NCBI GenBank assembly: GCA_949130485.1
Contig: OX422200.1
Coordinates: forward strand, 2,402,274-2,466,273
Source of the DNA: Agelas oroides
Taxonomy: Eukaryota > Porifera > Demospongiae > Agelasida > Agelasidae
Direction: 5' to 3'
Length of the DNA stretch: 64,000 nucleotides
A program made the translations under genes and the position numbers. Positions 36,513-49,019 of the stretch are shown here, piece after piece (within the stretch, counting starts at the first letter, position 1; every line of letters starts with the position of its first letter). The notes beneath the pieces were generated by a model. It worked only from the letters and a program-made list of their open reading frames with translations, made no database searches and was not told where the DNA came from.

Positions 36513-39500
36513 ATGGAGAGAGATAAAGACAAGATTATTAAGGAGGGTGTGCTCTTGAAGCGCCAAAGAGGACTGCATTCACTGCCCCTAAAGAAGCTCA
36601 AATTTCAGGAGAGATATTGTATATTGTACAACAAGATTTTACGTTACTATGATGGAGTAAAGGTACGACATTGTAAGTTTTCTAATGCCTTCATCCAAAT
36701 GTCACTGTGGGGAAAACATCAATGGATTGGGATTGATTTTGTGCTTTCTCAAAATAGGAAAAGGGTAGCTTTGAAGTGGACAGAATCAAGATTGTGGAAG
36801 CGGTCCCACTGGAGACCTTCAAAAAAGACTTCTGTATCCAGGTTAGAAGCCATGTAGCTCTTATCAGATGTGAAGATAGCATTGTTAGTCTTTACAGCAC
36901 AAGTCGTACACTGAGCTAGCTGCTTTGTGGTATATAAAAATGTCTAGGCATTCAATCTTTAAACTTTCACTTATGATATTGATTATCAAGGTTGGAGATG
37001 ATGCTGAAGTGTTGTACTTCATTGCCAAATCAAAAGCTGAGATGGAGAGATGGATCTATGCCTTCAAGAAAGGTACATTATACCAAGCATAGGTAACTGA
37101 ATTTGTTAGCAGTTTTCAATATTTCTTACACAGCTGCTTCAAGCAATGACAATGTGATGTTGCCCAGATACCATACTGGGGCATATGGTTTGCTCTCCCA
37201 TGGAAAATGGAGTTGCTGCAATAAAGCCAAGAGACAAAGTAAAGGATGCCAGGAAGTTTTCTGTAAGCAACAGTCAAACCACATAATTTGCTTTTTTGTC
37301 ACTGCACAGTAATTTTTGTGCTATCTTTTACATCACTCCAGTGAACCGCTCTCACACACTGCAAGCACAGGGGACAAAGAACACTGCAGCCACAGAATTA
37401 GCAACACAATGTCGTCCCACCAGCTTCCCATGCTGTGTCAGCAATTATCCACCCCCAGCTCTTCCTCAGCATGAAACGTTACTTCCTTTTCCAGAGGAAT
37501 TCAGAGCTAGGTGCCACAGTTCTATCACCAAATCTGAGTCACCAAAAATGAGTCCATTGTAAGTTTCTTCACCAAGCGGTGATGAATCTATCTGTGTACT
37601 ATTGATTTTATGACATGACATAGATTGGAGGATTCCCATAAGTTCGCCACGTTGTCCACAATGCGACCATCAAAGCTGGAATGCAGTCTTGTGAGAGAAC
37701 AGTATGAGCTGGGGAGACAGCACTACAGGGATACAAATGATTCAGCACAAAGTATTGGTAAGTGAAAATCAAGGCAGTTTTCTGCATATGATTACAATGC
37801 CAGTAATAGTGTATTTTACAAATGCAGCAGCTGACAGTGGAATAGGTGAATCTCTCCAAAACCTACCCAAGTCACAAGAGATTGGTAAGCTCCTTGCAAC
37901 CCTCATGGCATCATTGTAGAAAATACAAGAAACTTTTGAGCCACCAATCTAAATGGAGGAAGCATGTAAACCTTATTTATGGAACACAATTCTCTCATCT
38001 TTGAGATTCATTGAGGGAACTAGACACATGCATGTCAGGACTTTATATTCTCTAGAAAAATGAGAGCATTTGGTTTACATGCCTTATCAAGTTGGTTTCT
38101 TTAATTCAATGTTGTTGTTTTTTTATTTTTCGAGCATAACCGCACCCCGAGTGGAAAGAAAACGGTGACTGGGGTGCAGGTTGTAACTGCATCCCAAGTG
38201 CAAAGTATTAGGTATAGGTGGCAGGCCATTAGAGCACAAACTTTGACTATGAGAAAGGCCATGGGTATGAAGGGTGTGGTAAGCAAGGGTGAAAGACAGG
38301 GAGTTAAATGAAGACATGGTCCTACTGACAACAAAGGTTGTGCCAACTGGTGAAATCAGCCATTGAGCTGGTACAATACGTTAGCTGTTATCTAGCAACA
38401 AGTGGTTAAGTGCTAAATGTCATGTATTGTGATATACACCAGCTGGGTATTACATAGAGCTCACTCCACTATCTATGACCTAAGTATTCCAGCGGTGCTA
38501 ATTGGTGGTAATTGAAGCCATGTAGAGGCGAGATCATAAACAAAGCCAGCCAACTTCTGTAAGTGTTAAACGGCTGGGCAGAAGATGGCCAAGCTGCCAA
38601 TTTGTGCGGTATCTATATCTGAGTTGTGTAGGAGCTAAAAACACATTTTGAGAGACCTCAGGTGCATTAAGGCTGACTCCCGAAGTGCCACAAAATTTTA
38701 GCTGAATTTTAAGTGTTATATTCGTGGTCATATTTACAAAACTGTTCAAGCTTTTTCCTTCAAACTTTCAACAGTGATAGTATGAACATTGCGTTTGCAA
38801 CCACACCCACCAATGACGTCACTATGGTAAACATTTCCCGGCAAACTCACGCACTCTTCAACAAACTTTCATCGAGGCGGCCGACTTCCACTTACCCAAA
38901 CTGGTCCTGCGTTTCACAGGTACTAGATGTGACAGGGATCATTACAAAAAGCTCTTGGCAAAACCCAGAGTACTCCGCATTCTAAAGTTATGGCTTGCAG
39001 AAGTACATTTTCCAGCTTAAAATGCCTTCTAGGCAGCACAACTCCAGGGGGGGTAGGACAAGCTCACGTGCACTCCGATATCTGATGATGTAATGCCTAG
39101 TGAAATCGTCTGATTCCATGTGCTGCAGCCTTTATTGAGTACTTTTTGTGCAGTTTTAGAGTAGTTTGCCGTGCTAAAGCTAAACGTGTACTTTGGTTTC
39201 CTGCTGCAATCGGCAGCATGCAGTTTTCTCGGCATGGAAGGTGAGCTCACCCATATCCAGGGATTTCTCCGACTTTCTGACAATGTAGGGATGTTCTACC
39301 CTTAGAACAAAAGTGTTCCAAGCATTGAACCCCATTGAACCCCGGCAAACTTAGATGCTACGAGCGCTTACTTGTTTAATCTCTGTAAATCCCCGTGAAC
39401 TTTCCGCATACCTAAGAATGGAATGTAATTTTTTCACGTGCTTCTTAGAGCTTGTCCTACCCCCGACCCCCCTGGCACAACTCGGCCTAAAGCTGCCGTT

Positions 39501-42500
39501 TCACGCATACCATGCAAAATACCAAGAGGCCAAAAGTAAGACAAACCTTTGATGGTTCGTTTTTAGTCACAATCACGAGGAACGGAGATAGTCTAATCGG
39601 CCGCCTAACGCAAAGTAGTCAGGACCTTCGTTTCGAGCGGCCATTATGCAGCCACGTCAGCAAATATTACATCATGTTTTACTTAGCGCACATTCCAGCG
39701 GTTAGTTAGTGTACCATACAAAGCCGAAGCAGCCGCGCGGGCAACACTAATGCGTTAGCCTCGTTCCCAGGCCGTTCCCGCCTCCAGTTTTTGATCGCTT
39801 GCAGTATAAAAACGGAGGGGAAGGCCTGGGAGAAAGAGTCACGTGCGTGACGTCAGGTAGACGTGAGGGGGGCGGTGCCCGATCGTTGTAACTCACAAAC
39901 TTTGCGTTGATCAGATTCGAGTCTACCAAACAACGAGCTGTATTGATGCTGTCTTTCAAACGTTACAGTCTCAAGTTCTTGGACAAGATATTACAAGAAG
40001 GACCTCGAGATTCTTCGTCGGGCACCGCCCCCCTCACGTCTACCCGGTACTAGTCTCGTGACCAGCCGGAAACAACCTACGGAAAATCCGTCTGGTAACG
40101 TTGGGCTCGATTCTGGGGCTTTTCTACTTACGACGGAGTTATTTGAACGTACCAATCAAATTGTAGCATTTCCAATTACTCGGGCGGCCCACTAGCGCCC
40201 TAGCGCTTGTGCGGATGCTAATTGGTGATAATTGAAGCCATGTAGTGGTGAGAACGTCCATACATGGTCAGCGCCGGCTGTGTTCAAACCCTGCTGACGT
40301 GTGCAAAAGCCCCAGAAAGGCGCGCAATGTTACCAGACGGATTTTCCGTAGGTTGTTTCCGGCTGGTCACGAGACTAACCCGGTACGTACGTACCCTCAC
40401 GTCTACCTGACGTCACGCACGTGACTCTTTCTCCCAGGCCTAGCGCCTTCCCCTCCGTTTTTATACTGCAAGCGATCAAAAACTGGAGGCGGGAACGGCC
40501 TGGGAACGAGGCTACTAATGCATGCTAGGTAAGCTAAAATATCGTTTGCGCTCCAGCGCAATGCGCTAGTGTAAACTGGAATCCTTAGAACGACTGGAGT
40601 CAGGCCTTAATGTACCTGAGACGTCGGTTGGTGTTGTAAAGAAGCGTCGTTGCCATCAAAAGCACTGTGGACGCACAGGATGTGCTGTAGTGCTGCAAGC
40701 CAGTAGCTAAATGCGCGCTTCACTGAAGTGTCAGAGTAACTTGTAGCTCAGTGTGGCCGTGCTGTATCGGTAGTTTGCTACCAGAAAGTTGTAGCTAATA
40801 GATCTAGCTTGTTAACAATGTACATACCTTAGCCTTTATACAAGGCTCCAGAGTTGCAAGTCAGGATGAAGTTTGTGTGGTCACTGAAGTGTCAACATTT
40901 TTGATCACAACTCAGGTTAGCAGTGATTTTTAAAAAATCGCATATTCTCATTTTTATCAAATGTAAGTACCTTCATGTCAAGATAGCTGGTTTGGCCACT
41001 ATAAAATCCTGGGTCCAATTCATTGATGGCAAATGTATGGCCCCGTGCAATCGCCGTGGATTAGCTTTCGACCTTAGCACTTGCACAGTAGATACTTCAA
41101 TGGTAACTGTTTCAAGCTGTGGTGCCAAAACTTCAGTAAGTCCTCTCAGGCTGGGAAAGAAAAGCTAAAACATTGGACATACACATGCACTTTTGTGGCT
41201 TTTCATTCATTCATTCATTCGTTCGTTCCTTCGTTCGTTCATTCATTCATTCATTCATTCATTCATTTGTGCAGTCATTCATTCATTCATTCATTCATTC
41301 ATTCATTCATTCATTAATATAATTTATTTTGTCTTTCCACTTGGGGTGTAATAAGAACAAGAAGTCATGCAAACAAAGACAGAAACAGAAAAGGATATTG
41401 AGATCCTTGAAACAGAAAAGGTATGTCATTGCAGCTTTATTCAGGGAAATGTCACTAGAGTAGACTGCCATCTATACTCTTGAGTTGTGGTCGGTGACCC
41501 TGTTGCTAATAAGTTGATTGAGAAACTGAACTAGTCTATAGTTCCCTCAGATTAAAGTTCAGATGTCATTTCCAAGCATGAACAGAAGTAGGTCTGCATG
41601 GAGTGGTTGTTTCAGGTTGACAAGGTCTTACACACTGAGCTTGGTAGCTAACTGTGTAGAAATTTTATTCATTTGTTGAGTTGTTACTTTTACTACTATG
41701 CAGGCAATAACTGCACTGGTGTTTTGTGGGTCCATTTTATTGTCTGGGTCCCAAGACGAACATGTGAGTGCTATCATACAAACATGCATATATACACTGA
41801 CACTTTTTCTCCTTCTCACTGAATCAAAGGTTCTACTGTGGGATGCACCATGCTCCACAGTCATGAAGGAAGTGAAGGTATCAAGCCCAGTGCTGGCACT
41901 AGATGTGTGGAGTCACTACCTAGCCATTGGGTCTACCAGTGTCCAGCTGGTGGACATGAACAGCAAGAAACTGAGGAGAATCATGGTCATAGACATGGAT
42001 TCAGAAGATCCACTGGTGAGCATGTAGCTAGGCATCATAGTACTTCAAAATCTAGTGTAATGGAATGAGCCAAGCAGTTTTAGAGTGTAACTTTGCTGTG
42101 AAAATCTTTGAAGACGCTTACTTTTACTCATTTCAGGAGAACTCAGTGTTGAGTCTGGTAGCATTCACTGGTGCTGAAGGCATGTTAGCAACGGCCAGTG
42201 TCACAAGTAACATGGTGAAGCTTTGGAACCCACCAAATGCTGACGAAAGCATCATTCGATCACCAAAACATCGTATTTCTCTTAGTGAATCTGAAAAGTG
42301 CACTGTCTGGAGGTAAGCAGAAACATTTTATATAGCTAGTGTCTGTACTAGTATCTACTTGTCATATAATTATCACAAGCACATTTATACTTCATGTAGT
42401 CTGTCAACATCCCACAACCCTGAAAGTCCGTGGTTGGCAGTTGGAGTATGCCTTGAGAAACAACACAAGCCTGTCAAGAAATTAGTCCATCTGATTGACT

Positions 42501-44760
42501 GGAAGAAACCACAGGAGTGTTGCTACTCAATTCAAGCAGGCAACTGATTGATATTTAAAGCTACCCTCGTTCCCAGGCTCTCCCTGTGCATGAACGCTTT
42601 TTCGTACTGCAAGCGACGGAAAGCTGGGCAGGGCATGGGGACGAGGCTAGCATAATTTGAATTCCATAATAATGATTGTGTTCATTACTTTCACAGGTAT
42701 TGAAGCTCTTCATACTTCATTTTCACCCGATGGCAAGTAAGGATGAATAATGTAATGTGTACACAGAGTGGTATAGCTATACTTCTTGGATTTCACTCTA
42801 GGCATCTAGCAGTTGGATATTCTACAAGAGTGGACATATATGATGCAATGAGTAGGAAATTGCTCTACTACAGTACTACTGGTAAACACACAGAGCAACC
42901 AAGTATTACAATGTTGATTATAATATTACTGCCTGTTGTTGACACAGATAACATCATCTCAAGTCTATCATGCCACTTGCACCAACCTGGTTTAAGTCCT
43001 AAGCCCCACCTGGCAGTTGGTCTGACCACTGGAGAAGTACAGGTGTTTGAACTATGCACTGAAACCATGAGACCTGCATACACTGTTCCCAGGCCAGAGG
43101 TAAACTGCTTGGTAGATATTTGAAACAGAAAATGTTTAATTTAAGTAAAATACAATTTCTGCAGAACGAGTCTGCAACCACATCAATTGTGTATTCAGGA
43201 GACATGGAAGCTCTTGCAATTGGCCACCAGAATGGAAAAATTCGTTTATATAAAGGTACATACAGTGGGGGTGTAGGGGATGGGACAAGATTGTCTCTTG
43301 TGATCATTATTCTATTGATATTGATGCTAACTTCTTACATAGAACAAGATCCACTTCCCCGCGACATATTGCAAAAAGCACCAGAGCCAATCAGTGTCCT
43401 TGAAAGCGACTTTTGTCCCAACACAATCTTTACTAGAATAGAGAGGCAAACATTTGGCTATGAAGGAGGAGAGTATACTTCAGAGGCTGATGAGTTTCAA
43501 CTGATCATCCCCGAAGGAGCTATACCAAAGTCCACTCCAATCACAATCGAATTTGGAGTTAGTCCATATGGGCCATTTGGTCCATTTGAATATCCAGATG
43601 ATTACCAACCAGTTTCTGCCAACGTGTGGTTTTGTGCAACCCCACCAATCACGTTTCTTAAGCCAGTTGAGATCAAAATGCCTCACTTTGCAGAATGCAA
43701 AGATGAAAATGATTGCAAAGCACTTACATTTCTTAAAGCACAACACATCCAGAAAGCCCAAAAAGTGTTCCAGTTCAGTAAAACTGACGGGAAGACATCT
43801 TTTACCCCTCAAACATCCAGTGGCAGCTTGTACACTAACCACTTCTGTGTCTACTGCACTGCCGAGTTCCAGAGATCTGATACCAACGAAGCAAACTTCT
43901 CTCTTGTAATAGCAAGACCAAAGCACCCATCTCAAGATAAGCCTTTCCAGATCCATTGCTGCTTAACCTACATGTTGCCAACATGCTACAGGGTGAGTGG
44001 TCAAATAAATATATTCATGCATGTAAAATAATAGGATGTTTTTTGGTCCATGAGTGCCTACCGTCGTTTACAGTAAATAACATCAAGCCTCTGAATAGAA
44101 TTTTAATTGTTTGTGTTTGATCTTGACCCACAGCTGATCAAAGAGCAATTTTGTGAAGACCATTATCATATCACAAAGAAGATAGTGCGTTTTGCAGATG
44201 ATCAGAATGCTTTGAGAATCAGTCTCAATAAGGATGATGCAGTTGCAAAGGGGTGGTCAGTCTCTCTTGTGTCAGAAGAAGAGGTATGTAGACAATGTTA
44301 CAGTCAAACACTACGTAGCTATGTAGTTACATATGCCAATCATGTGTAAGATACATATATTAAAAACTCTCTTACCAGATTGAAACCAAAGAAGTGTGCT
44401 TCTGGGACGCTTTTAAATCGGTTCGTTCTTTGGTGCTTGCATGTGACAAAAACATGTACCCTCCAAGATTCATCATAGAGGTGTCTGGCAAGAATGCTAT
44501 AAGGAGTAGTAATCTCAAACTCAGTTTCGAAGGTAGCACCAAAGTGCTGCAAACAGAGATACCATTGGAAGTGCAAGGTTAGCACCATCCATATTTACAT
44601 TAGCCAGACCACCCTTCATGGGTTTATATCTTTTTCTTTTGTTTTAGCCATACTAGCAGGACCCATGGTTGAAAGGACCAGTGTTTCATCTGAATTAGTT
44701 GTGGTAAGCCAATATTTTCTTCCTCAGGTTTCAAGCTTGTAGCTAACACTGTCACATCAT

Positions 44761-44817
<57 letters not shown>

Positions 44818-45251
44818 CATACATACATGCACGCACGCATGCACACACATACACACATACACACATACACACATACACACACACGCACAGGGAAATAACC
44901 CTGGGCACCACAACATGCTCATAGGTAAGCAGCTGAACAGAACTCATTTTTATGAATTGTGCTTTCGTGCACAATGGATGCAATACCGTAGCTTGCAGCT
45001 TAATTGAGAGACTTGACTTTCTCAAGCAAAAGCAATTAGCTATCAAACTTGATTGCACTAGCTGCAAGCGAAGGTAGCTATCACATCTTCAACTACAATT
45101 TAACTAGCTACTCGTGTAGCTATACACAGGAGCTGTCAGAAACACCTCATCATCTCTTCCAGATCATCGTATTGAAGGTGGAAATCCTTTACACATAACA
45201 CCACCTCGTGTGCCACTGGACCTGCCACCTGCTATTCAGCCTTTCAAGTAA
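36513..45251 (+). CDS. PH-BTK-WD40-ZU5 protein, copy A
   Basis: Twenty-two exons: 36513-36662, 36758-36841, 36991-37072, 37134-37262, 37342-37558, 37624-37757, 37828-37884, 41356(or 41362)-41420, 41704-41763, 41830-42015, 42137-42312, 42400-42539, 42697-42736, 42802-42881, 42948-43099, 43165-43255, 43343-43992, 44134-44283, 44379-44577, 44648-44703, 44891-44924, 45163-45251. About 1005 residues. PH domain aa 1-105 (KEGVLLKRQRG; ERWIYAFKK), then a BTK zinc motif (YHTG...WSCC-x9-GC), a low-complexity linker, and seven WD40-like blades at about 305-615 (VLLWD, VKLWN, VDIYD, VQVFE, IRLYK). A ZU5-like region follows at about 637-830 (FQLIIPEGAIP; YQPVSANVWFC; KPVEIKMPH), then a further beta-rich region. 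The architecture suggests a membrane-phosphoinositide-linked scaffold; that is inference. Intron 7 (3.4 kb) is full of transposons. Intron 12 appears to use a GC donor. The joining of the PH part to the WD40 part is supported by matching phase and by copy B. Confidence 0.78.
39756..40514. mobile_element. 759-bp inverted-repeat element with nested insertion, in intron 7 of copy A
   Basis: Ends tagcctcgttcccaggcc / ggcctgggaacgaggcta; flanks ctaatgcgt / ctaatgcat match at 8 of 9 positions. Second-layer arms (cacgtgcgtgacgtcaggtag and its complement) face each other. A different element sits inside at 40051-40377. Confidence 0.88.
40051..40377. mobile_element. 327-bp nested element with perfect 9-bp target duplication
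   Basis: Ends tagtctcgtgaccagccgga / tccggctggtcacgagacta, with arms about 55 bp long. It is flanked on both sides by acccggtac (9/9), which proves it inserted into the older 39756-40514 element. Confidence 0.92.
40600..41205. repeat. segmental duplicate, partner at 54175-55255
   Basis: Shares long near-identical stretches in direct orientation with the partner (for example gtcagtgtaa-free blocks around ttgtaaagaagcg, tttatacaaggctccagag, atcgccgtggattagct). The partner has about 550 extra bases in the middle. The left boundary abuts the element ending at 40514. Confidence 0.8.
41206..41318. repeat. (ATTC)n microsatellite
   Basis: Tetranucleotide array with some GTTC/CTTC variants. It lies just 5' of the first WD40 exon of copy A. 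Confidence 0.95.
42562..42650. mobile_element. inverted-repeat element in intron 12 of copy A
   Basis: Ends taccctcgttcccaggctc / gcatggggacgaggcta around the family core tcgtactgcaagcgac. Flanking duplications are not clear. It sits 22 bases inside the intron with the unusual GC donor. Confidence 0.65.
44762..44890. repeat. (CA)n microsatellite running into a splice acceptor
   Basis: A long CA array ending ...acacacgcacag, which appears to be the acceptor of the 34-nt exon at 44891. Repeat length here could affect splicing of that exon. Confidence 0.85.
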
Positions 45252-45362
45252 CAATTAGTTATTGCAGATATGGCTGTGACTTTTTTTTGTGCTTTGACTA
45301 GCTACTACTGTGTTTTTTACTGTACTGCATTATAAAACATGTACAACGAGGCGGATAAAACA

Positions 45363-45467
45363 ATTAGCCTCGTTCCAGTTTTTGTAGTATGCGCGACAGG
45401 AAATACTCAAATGGTACAGTCCCGTTCCCAGACCATGACCACATGTTGGTCTGGGAACGAAACCACA
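45363..45467. mobile_element. eroded inverted-repeat element pieces
   Basis: A left end tagcctcgttccagttttt and, further on, a pair cgttcccagacca / tggtctgggaacg. Same family, broken ends. Confidence 0.5.
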
Positions 45468-45556
45468 ATGTCAAAGAAGTTCGTGTGCGTGGTTGTCGGC
45501 GCTGTTACTAGTCCAGTCCACCGGCTACGAAAGAACCTAGTGGAAATATACTACCG
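45468..45556 (+). other. possible orphan first coding exon
   Basis: An ATG-initiated 89-nt open frame (MSKKFVCVVVGAVTSPVHRL) ends at a good donor (CCG|gtatgt). GAVTSPVH is faintly reminiscent of the G-I-SPVxD stretch of NMN adenylyltransferases. No following exon was found, so it may be a remnant. Confidence 0.2.
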
Positions 45557-47433
45557 GTATGTGTATAAGCCAGATGTGTAGCTAGCTATTTAGCTACTTA
45601 TCTGCCGGGATCAGTTGGCATCAAGGAGGGTATTTGTTGTGTATTAGTTTCTCATGAGGGACTTTCTCTGAAGTTCATGCGGGCGGGCGGCAATTACCAT
45701 TATACCATTATTCGTCGACCTCAATAAAAGTTGGGCTCCTGGACTCGAGAGGCCATACCCCCTGTGGAAAGAAGCACGAAATGTGGCGTCTGTGGGGTGA
45801 GCGCTCCGATGTTTTCGGAAAGGAGACATATTTTAGCTGGCTTACAGTGCACTGAGTAGTTCCAAATCGACATGCAACTCAGCATTACCGACGCATACCG
45901 AGCATGAGATCGAAAAGTACACGATATTGAAAGAAAACAGCATTCCTTTGTAGCTGCATGTGTCTGGCTGATGCTGTGCAAACATGCACAAAAAAAACTT
46001 TCGGGCCAAAGGCTTAATCAATTTCTGTGGACATTTTAAGTAATATCCCTCCCTGTGTGGTGGTCGTTTTAAACATTGGAGTATGTTAGGCATAGCCTGA
46101 CATCAATGTGCAAGACCACTGTCCCCCATAGGGAGCGATATAACTATTAATTAACCCATTAGCTAGGCAACACTACTGTAAAACATAGGTATGAGGAACA
46201 TTCTTATGTTGCCTATACCTCCTTGTATGACCAATCTCCACCTTTAGTTGTATGTAATGAATGCTAGTCTTGAACTCACCTAATCAACTTACAAGAGGTT
46301 GCTCAGTGGTCACCCTGTTGGCAAGTGTAGAGACAGTAGTCATGCACGTTCATGATGATACATCCTGCATGGGAGAGTTGGCCCAGGTTACAACCACAAA
46401 TGGAACATGTAATGGCATTTTCAAAGCTTCAGCATGTGACTCTGTGACCTCACAGGTGTACAGATGTTAGCTAAATATAGTGGATGCAAGCTTCTCATAC
46501 TGACCACTGCATGTCTCTTCAATTGTTGCAGGATGTAACCACTAAAACTGCTATGCTTCCCTTAGTTGTGTAAAATGGCAGTCCTAATCATGGTTGCACA
46601 GTGGTTACCCTGTTGGCAAGTGATCATGTTACATCCGAGAAAGTTGGCTTAACCACTGTGTTGTGTTGATGCAGGTCATTTGTGCACAAGTTGCAGTAGT
46701 CATTGATAATGCAGTGGCTATATGTAGTTCCAGAGGAGAGCGGAAATGACGTCATGTCGTAGCAACAATTAGTGCACTCTGATTATATTCTAAGGGCAAG
46801 AATCGTGGATACAAGCTACGTGCAAGGATTGCTCTATGGATTAAGTCACAATGGGTTTTTGACTAAGCTGAAGCTATCTGGCTAGTCAATATTGGTTATT
46901 ATGACTCACCTTGCAGGCTAGGCTTGGTAGGTTTGCCAGTTCGACACAAGGTGAGTCACACAAGGCCATTTTAACTGCCAAACATCTTCAGCTTTGTCGA
47001 AATTGTGCACGCCCATTGTGCCCATCGCGACTTTCTCCATATAGCCGTTTGTTTAGCTTGCATCCACACTTATTGGCCTTGAATTGTCAGTTAATTGTTG
47101 CTATCATGTGATCATGTCCTACCTCCTCTGATGCAGTTCTAATTGTTCACAAGTTGCATGTCACTGCTGATCACTGCACACGATTTGAACTCCCTAAAGA
47201 TAATTTCAGTAACTGCAGAAATTTAGGATTACATTTTTCCCACCTACTTGCATTAGTTCCAAATCTGTACCCCTCAAGGATTTTTTTGCACTGCAAATTA
47301 AAAGCCAAAATAATGTTGAATTTTTGACATGAATCATTTTTGAATGAGCTATAGATCTAAGTTACAGAAGCTGTCAATGAGTCAGAAAAAATGTGAATTA
47401 TTTAACCTGTCTGGTCAAATCCTATAGCTCATC
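45557..47433. other. intergenic with scattered local repeats
   Basis: No gene seen. A motif cagtggt(c/t)accctgttggcaagtg appears twice (about 46302 and 46598). A 55-bp hairpin with 11-bp arms (gactcaccttg / caaggtgagtc) lies at 46902-46957. Confidence 0.5.
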
Positions 47434-48285
47434 ATGAAGACGGTGTTTCTTCTCTCCATCCTGACTGGTCTAACACTTCATGTCAGTGCAACCATAGTAC
47501 GCCGACAAACTGGCAGCTGCTCAGGACAACAGCTGAGCACTTTTATAGCAACAAATCTCTCCCAGGTGTGCCAAGATGCTATTCGTAATTTTACTGTGGA
47601 AAATCTTGGAAAAATATGTGCTCCTGACTGCTATGGAGTGTTAACAGATTATGTTGAAGAAATCTGTAACTCTCTATTTATTGCTCGTGTAAACAGAGCG
47701 CAATGTTCTCGTGGGGATGCTACTGTTGACTACTGCTACCCTATTGTCATCAACCAGACATTGTACAATGCCACACGTGCACTCTTGAATTCCTGTGGAA
47801 ACCCAAATACAACGTGTACACCATCTTGTCCAGCAGCTCTACGAGCCCTTGCAGCATCAGTCGGATGTTGTTGGGCAGAGCTGATCTATGTTAACCCAGA
47901 CACTACCGTGACTTACACAACTGCAGCTGAATGGGCCAGCTGTGGTGTGCCCTTCCCTGGAGAATGTGCCAATCCGTTCACTACCGAAGCTTCTACCACT
48001 AGCAGCATAGCTACTTTGTTAACACCCAGTCCTGTGGCTACAGCCTCTATTATTGATACTACTGGTACTATTGGTACCACAGCTTCTACTGCCAGTACCA
48101 TAGCTACTCCCATTGCATTCACAGCTGGTACTGTGCCGCCTACAGTTTCTACTACTGCTACTACTAGTACTATTGGTACTGTAGCTACTGCTGGTGCACA
48201 GGCTTTGTTCATGACGAAAATTCCGGCAGTAATCATTCTCTTGTCATATTTCACTGTGTATAATATAGTTATGAAGCTGCTATGA
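47434..48285 (+). CDS. secreted or membrane-anchored Cys-rich protein with Ser/Thr stalk, copy 1
   Basis: A single-exon 283-residue ORF. Signal peptide aa 1-19 (MKTVFLLSILTGLTLHVSA), then an ectodomain of about 150 residues with many cysteines (SCSGQQ, VCQDAIR, APDCYG, CGNPNTTCTPSCP, GCCWAEL) and N-glycosylation sequons (NQT, NAT, NTT). A Thr/Ser/Ala/Ile stalk of about 75 residues likely carries O-glycans, and the C terminus is hydrophobic (VIILLSYFTVYNIV). The end fits a GPI signal or a single membrane anchor. Not matched to a known family. A paralogue lies at 55990. An acceptor-like cctatag just upstream of the ATG suggests an intron in the 5' UTR. Confidence 0.75.
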   Translation: MKTVFLLSILTGLTLHVSATIVRRQTGSCSGQQLSTFIATNLSQVCQDAIRNFTVENLGKICAPDCYGVLTDYVEEICNSLFIARVNRAQCSRGDATVDYCYPIVINQTLYNATRALLNSCGNPNTTCTPSCPAALRALAASVGCCWAELIYVNPDTTVTYTTAAEWASCGVPFPGECANPFTTEASTTSSIATLLTPSPVATASIIDTTGTIGTTASTASTIATPIAFTAGTVPPTVSTTATTSTIGTVATAGAQALFMTKIPAVIILLSYFTVYNIVMKLL

Positions 48286-48909
48286 TATTGTTGTGTAGCA
48301 TATTAGAAAGTTAGGGGACATTTAGCCTAATCATTTATTTCACCTATTATAACATCAATTGATATTTTTTTTGGCCATAAAATTATTTTTTGAGTGCTCA
48401 AATCTAAAATGGTATGATGGAACTGGAATCTACATGTCCAAATCCACTGTCTGATGTATCATCTGTGCTGGTTGGCTGATACATAACTCAGAAGCCTTAT
48501 TGAAAAATGCACTACGGCAAAACTCATGTCAAACTATTTAGAAAAAAATACCCAATTATACAAGGTGTAAACTAAAAAAATAATCCCCATTACATCAAAT
48601 TATGCTGCTGTTTTAATTCCATCATTTGGGCATTGCAAATGAGAGGCCCATTGCTTTTAACTCATGAGGACTTTGCAAGTGTGAGTCACTTTTGATAGTC
48701 AACTAGTGATAACCAGTGATGATTTACATTCTTTGATGATTTAATTGGTCCGTTTTGGGACTAAACTTCTTGATATGGAGGCCACAGCATTAATTAGGTT
48801 CTTGAGTCTGCAAAGTGTTTGTTGACTGTGTAGACTTTCAGGATTCTTGTAGCACACACGCAGATTATATATGATATATTGACTTTTGTGACGAGCGAGA
48901 TTAATTTAG
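48286..48909. other. intergenic, AT-rich, nothing recognised
   Basis: No exon, repeat array or element ends were seen. Confidence 0.5.
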
Positions 48910-49019
48910 AATTTGGGATACGCTAAATTCACCTGGTTTGATACCTTATGAATAATTAATCAGCACGTTTAACCCCTTTGATACGAGTAAGCACAATGTC
49001 GTAAAGAAAGCTACATCAG

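Noticed and set aside
44624-45067. 147-codon ORF on - with long Cys/Val repeat
   Set aside because: Translation of the CA microsatellite, antisense to copy A exons.
45468-45556. NMN adenylyltransferase gene
   Set aside because: Only an eight-residue resemblance and no further exons; kept as a low-confidence orphan exon without a name.
47913-48254. 113-codon ORF on - rich in Val/Ala
   Set aside because: Antisense of the Thr/Ser stalk of the secreted protein.
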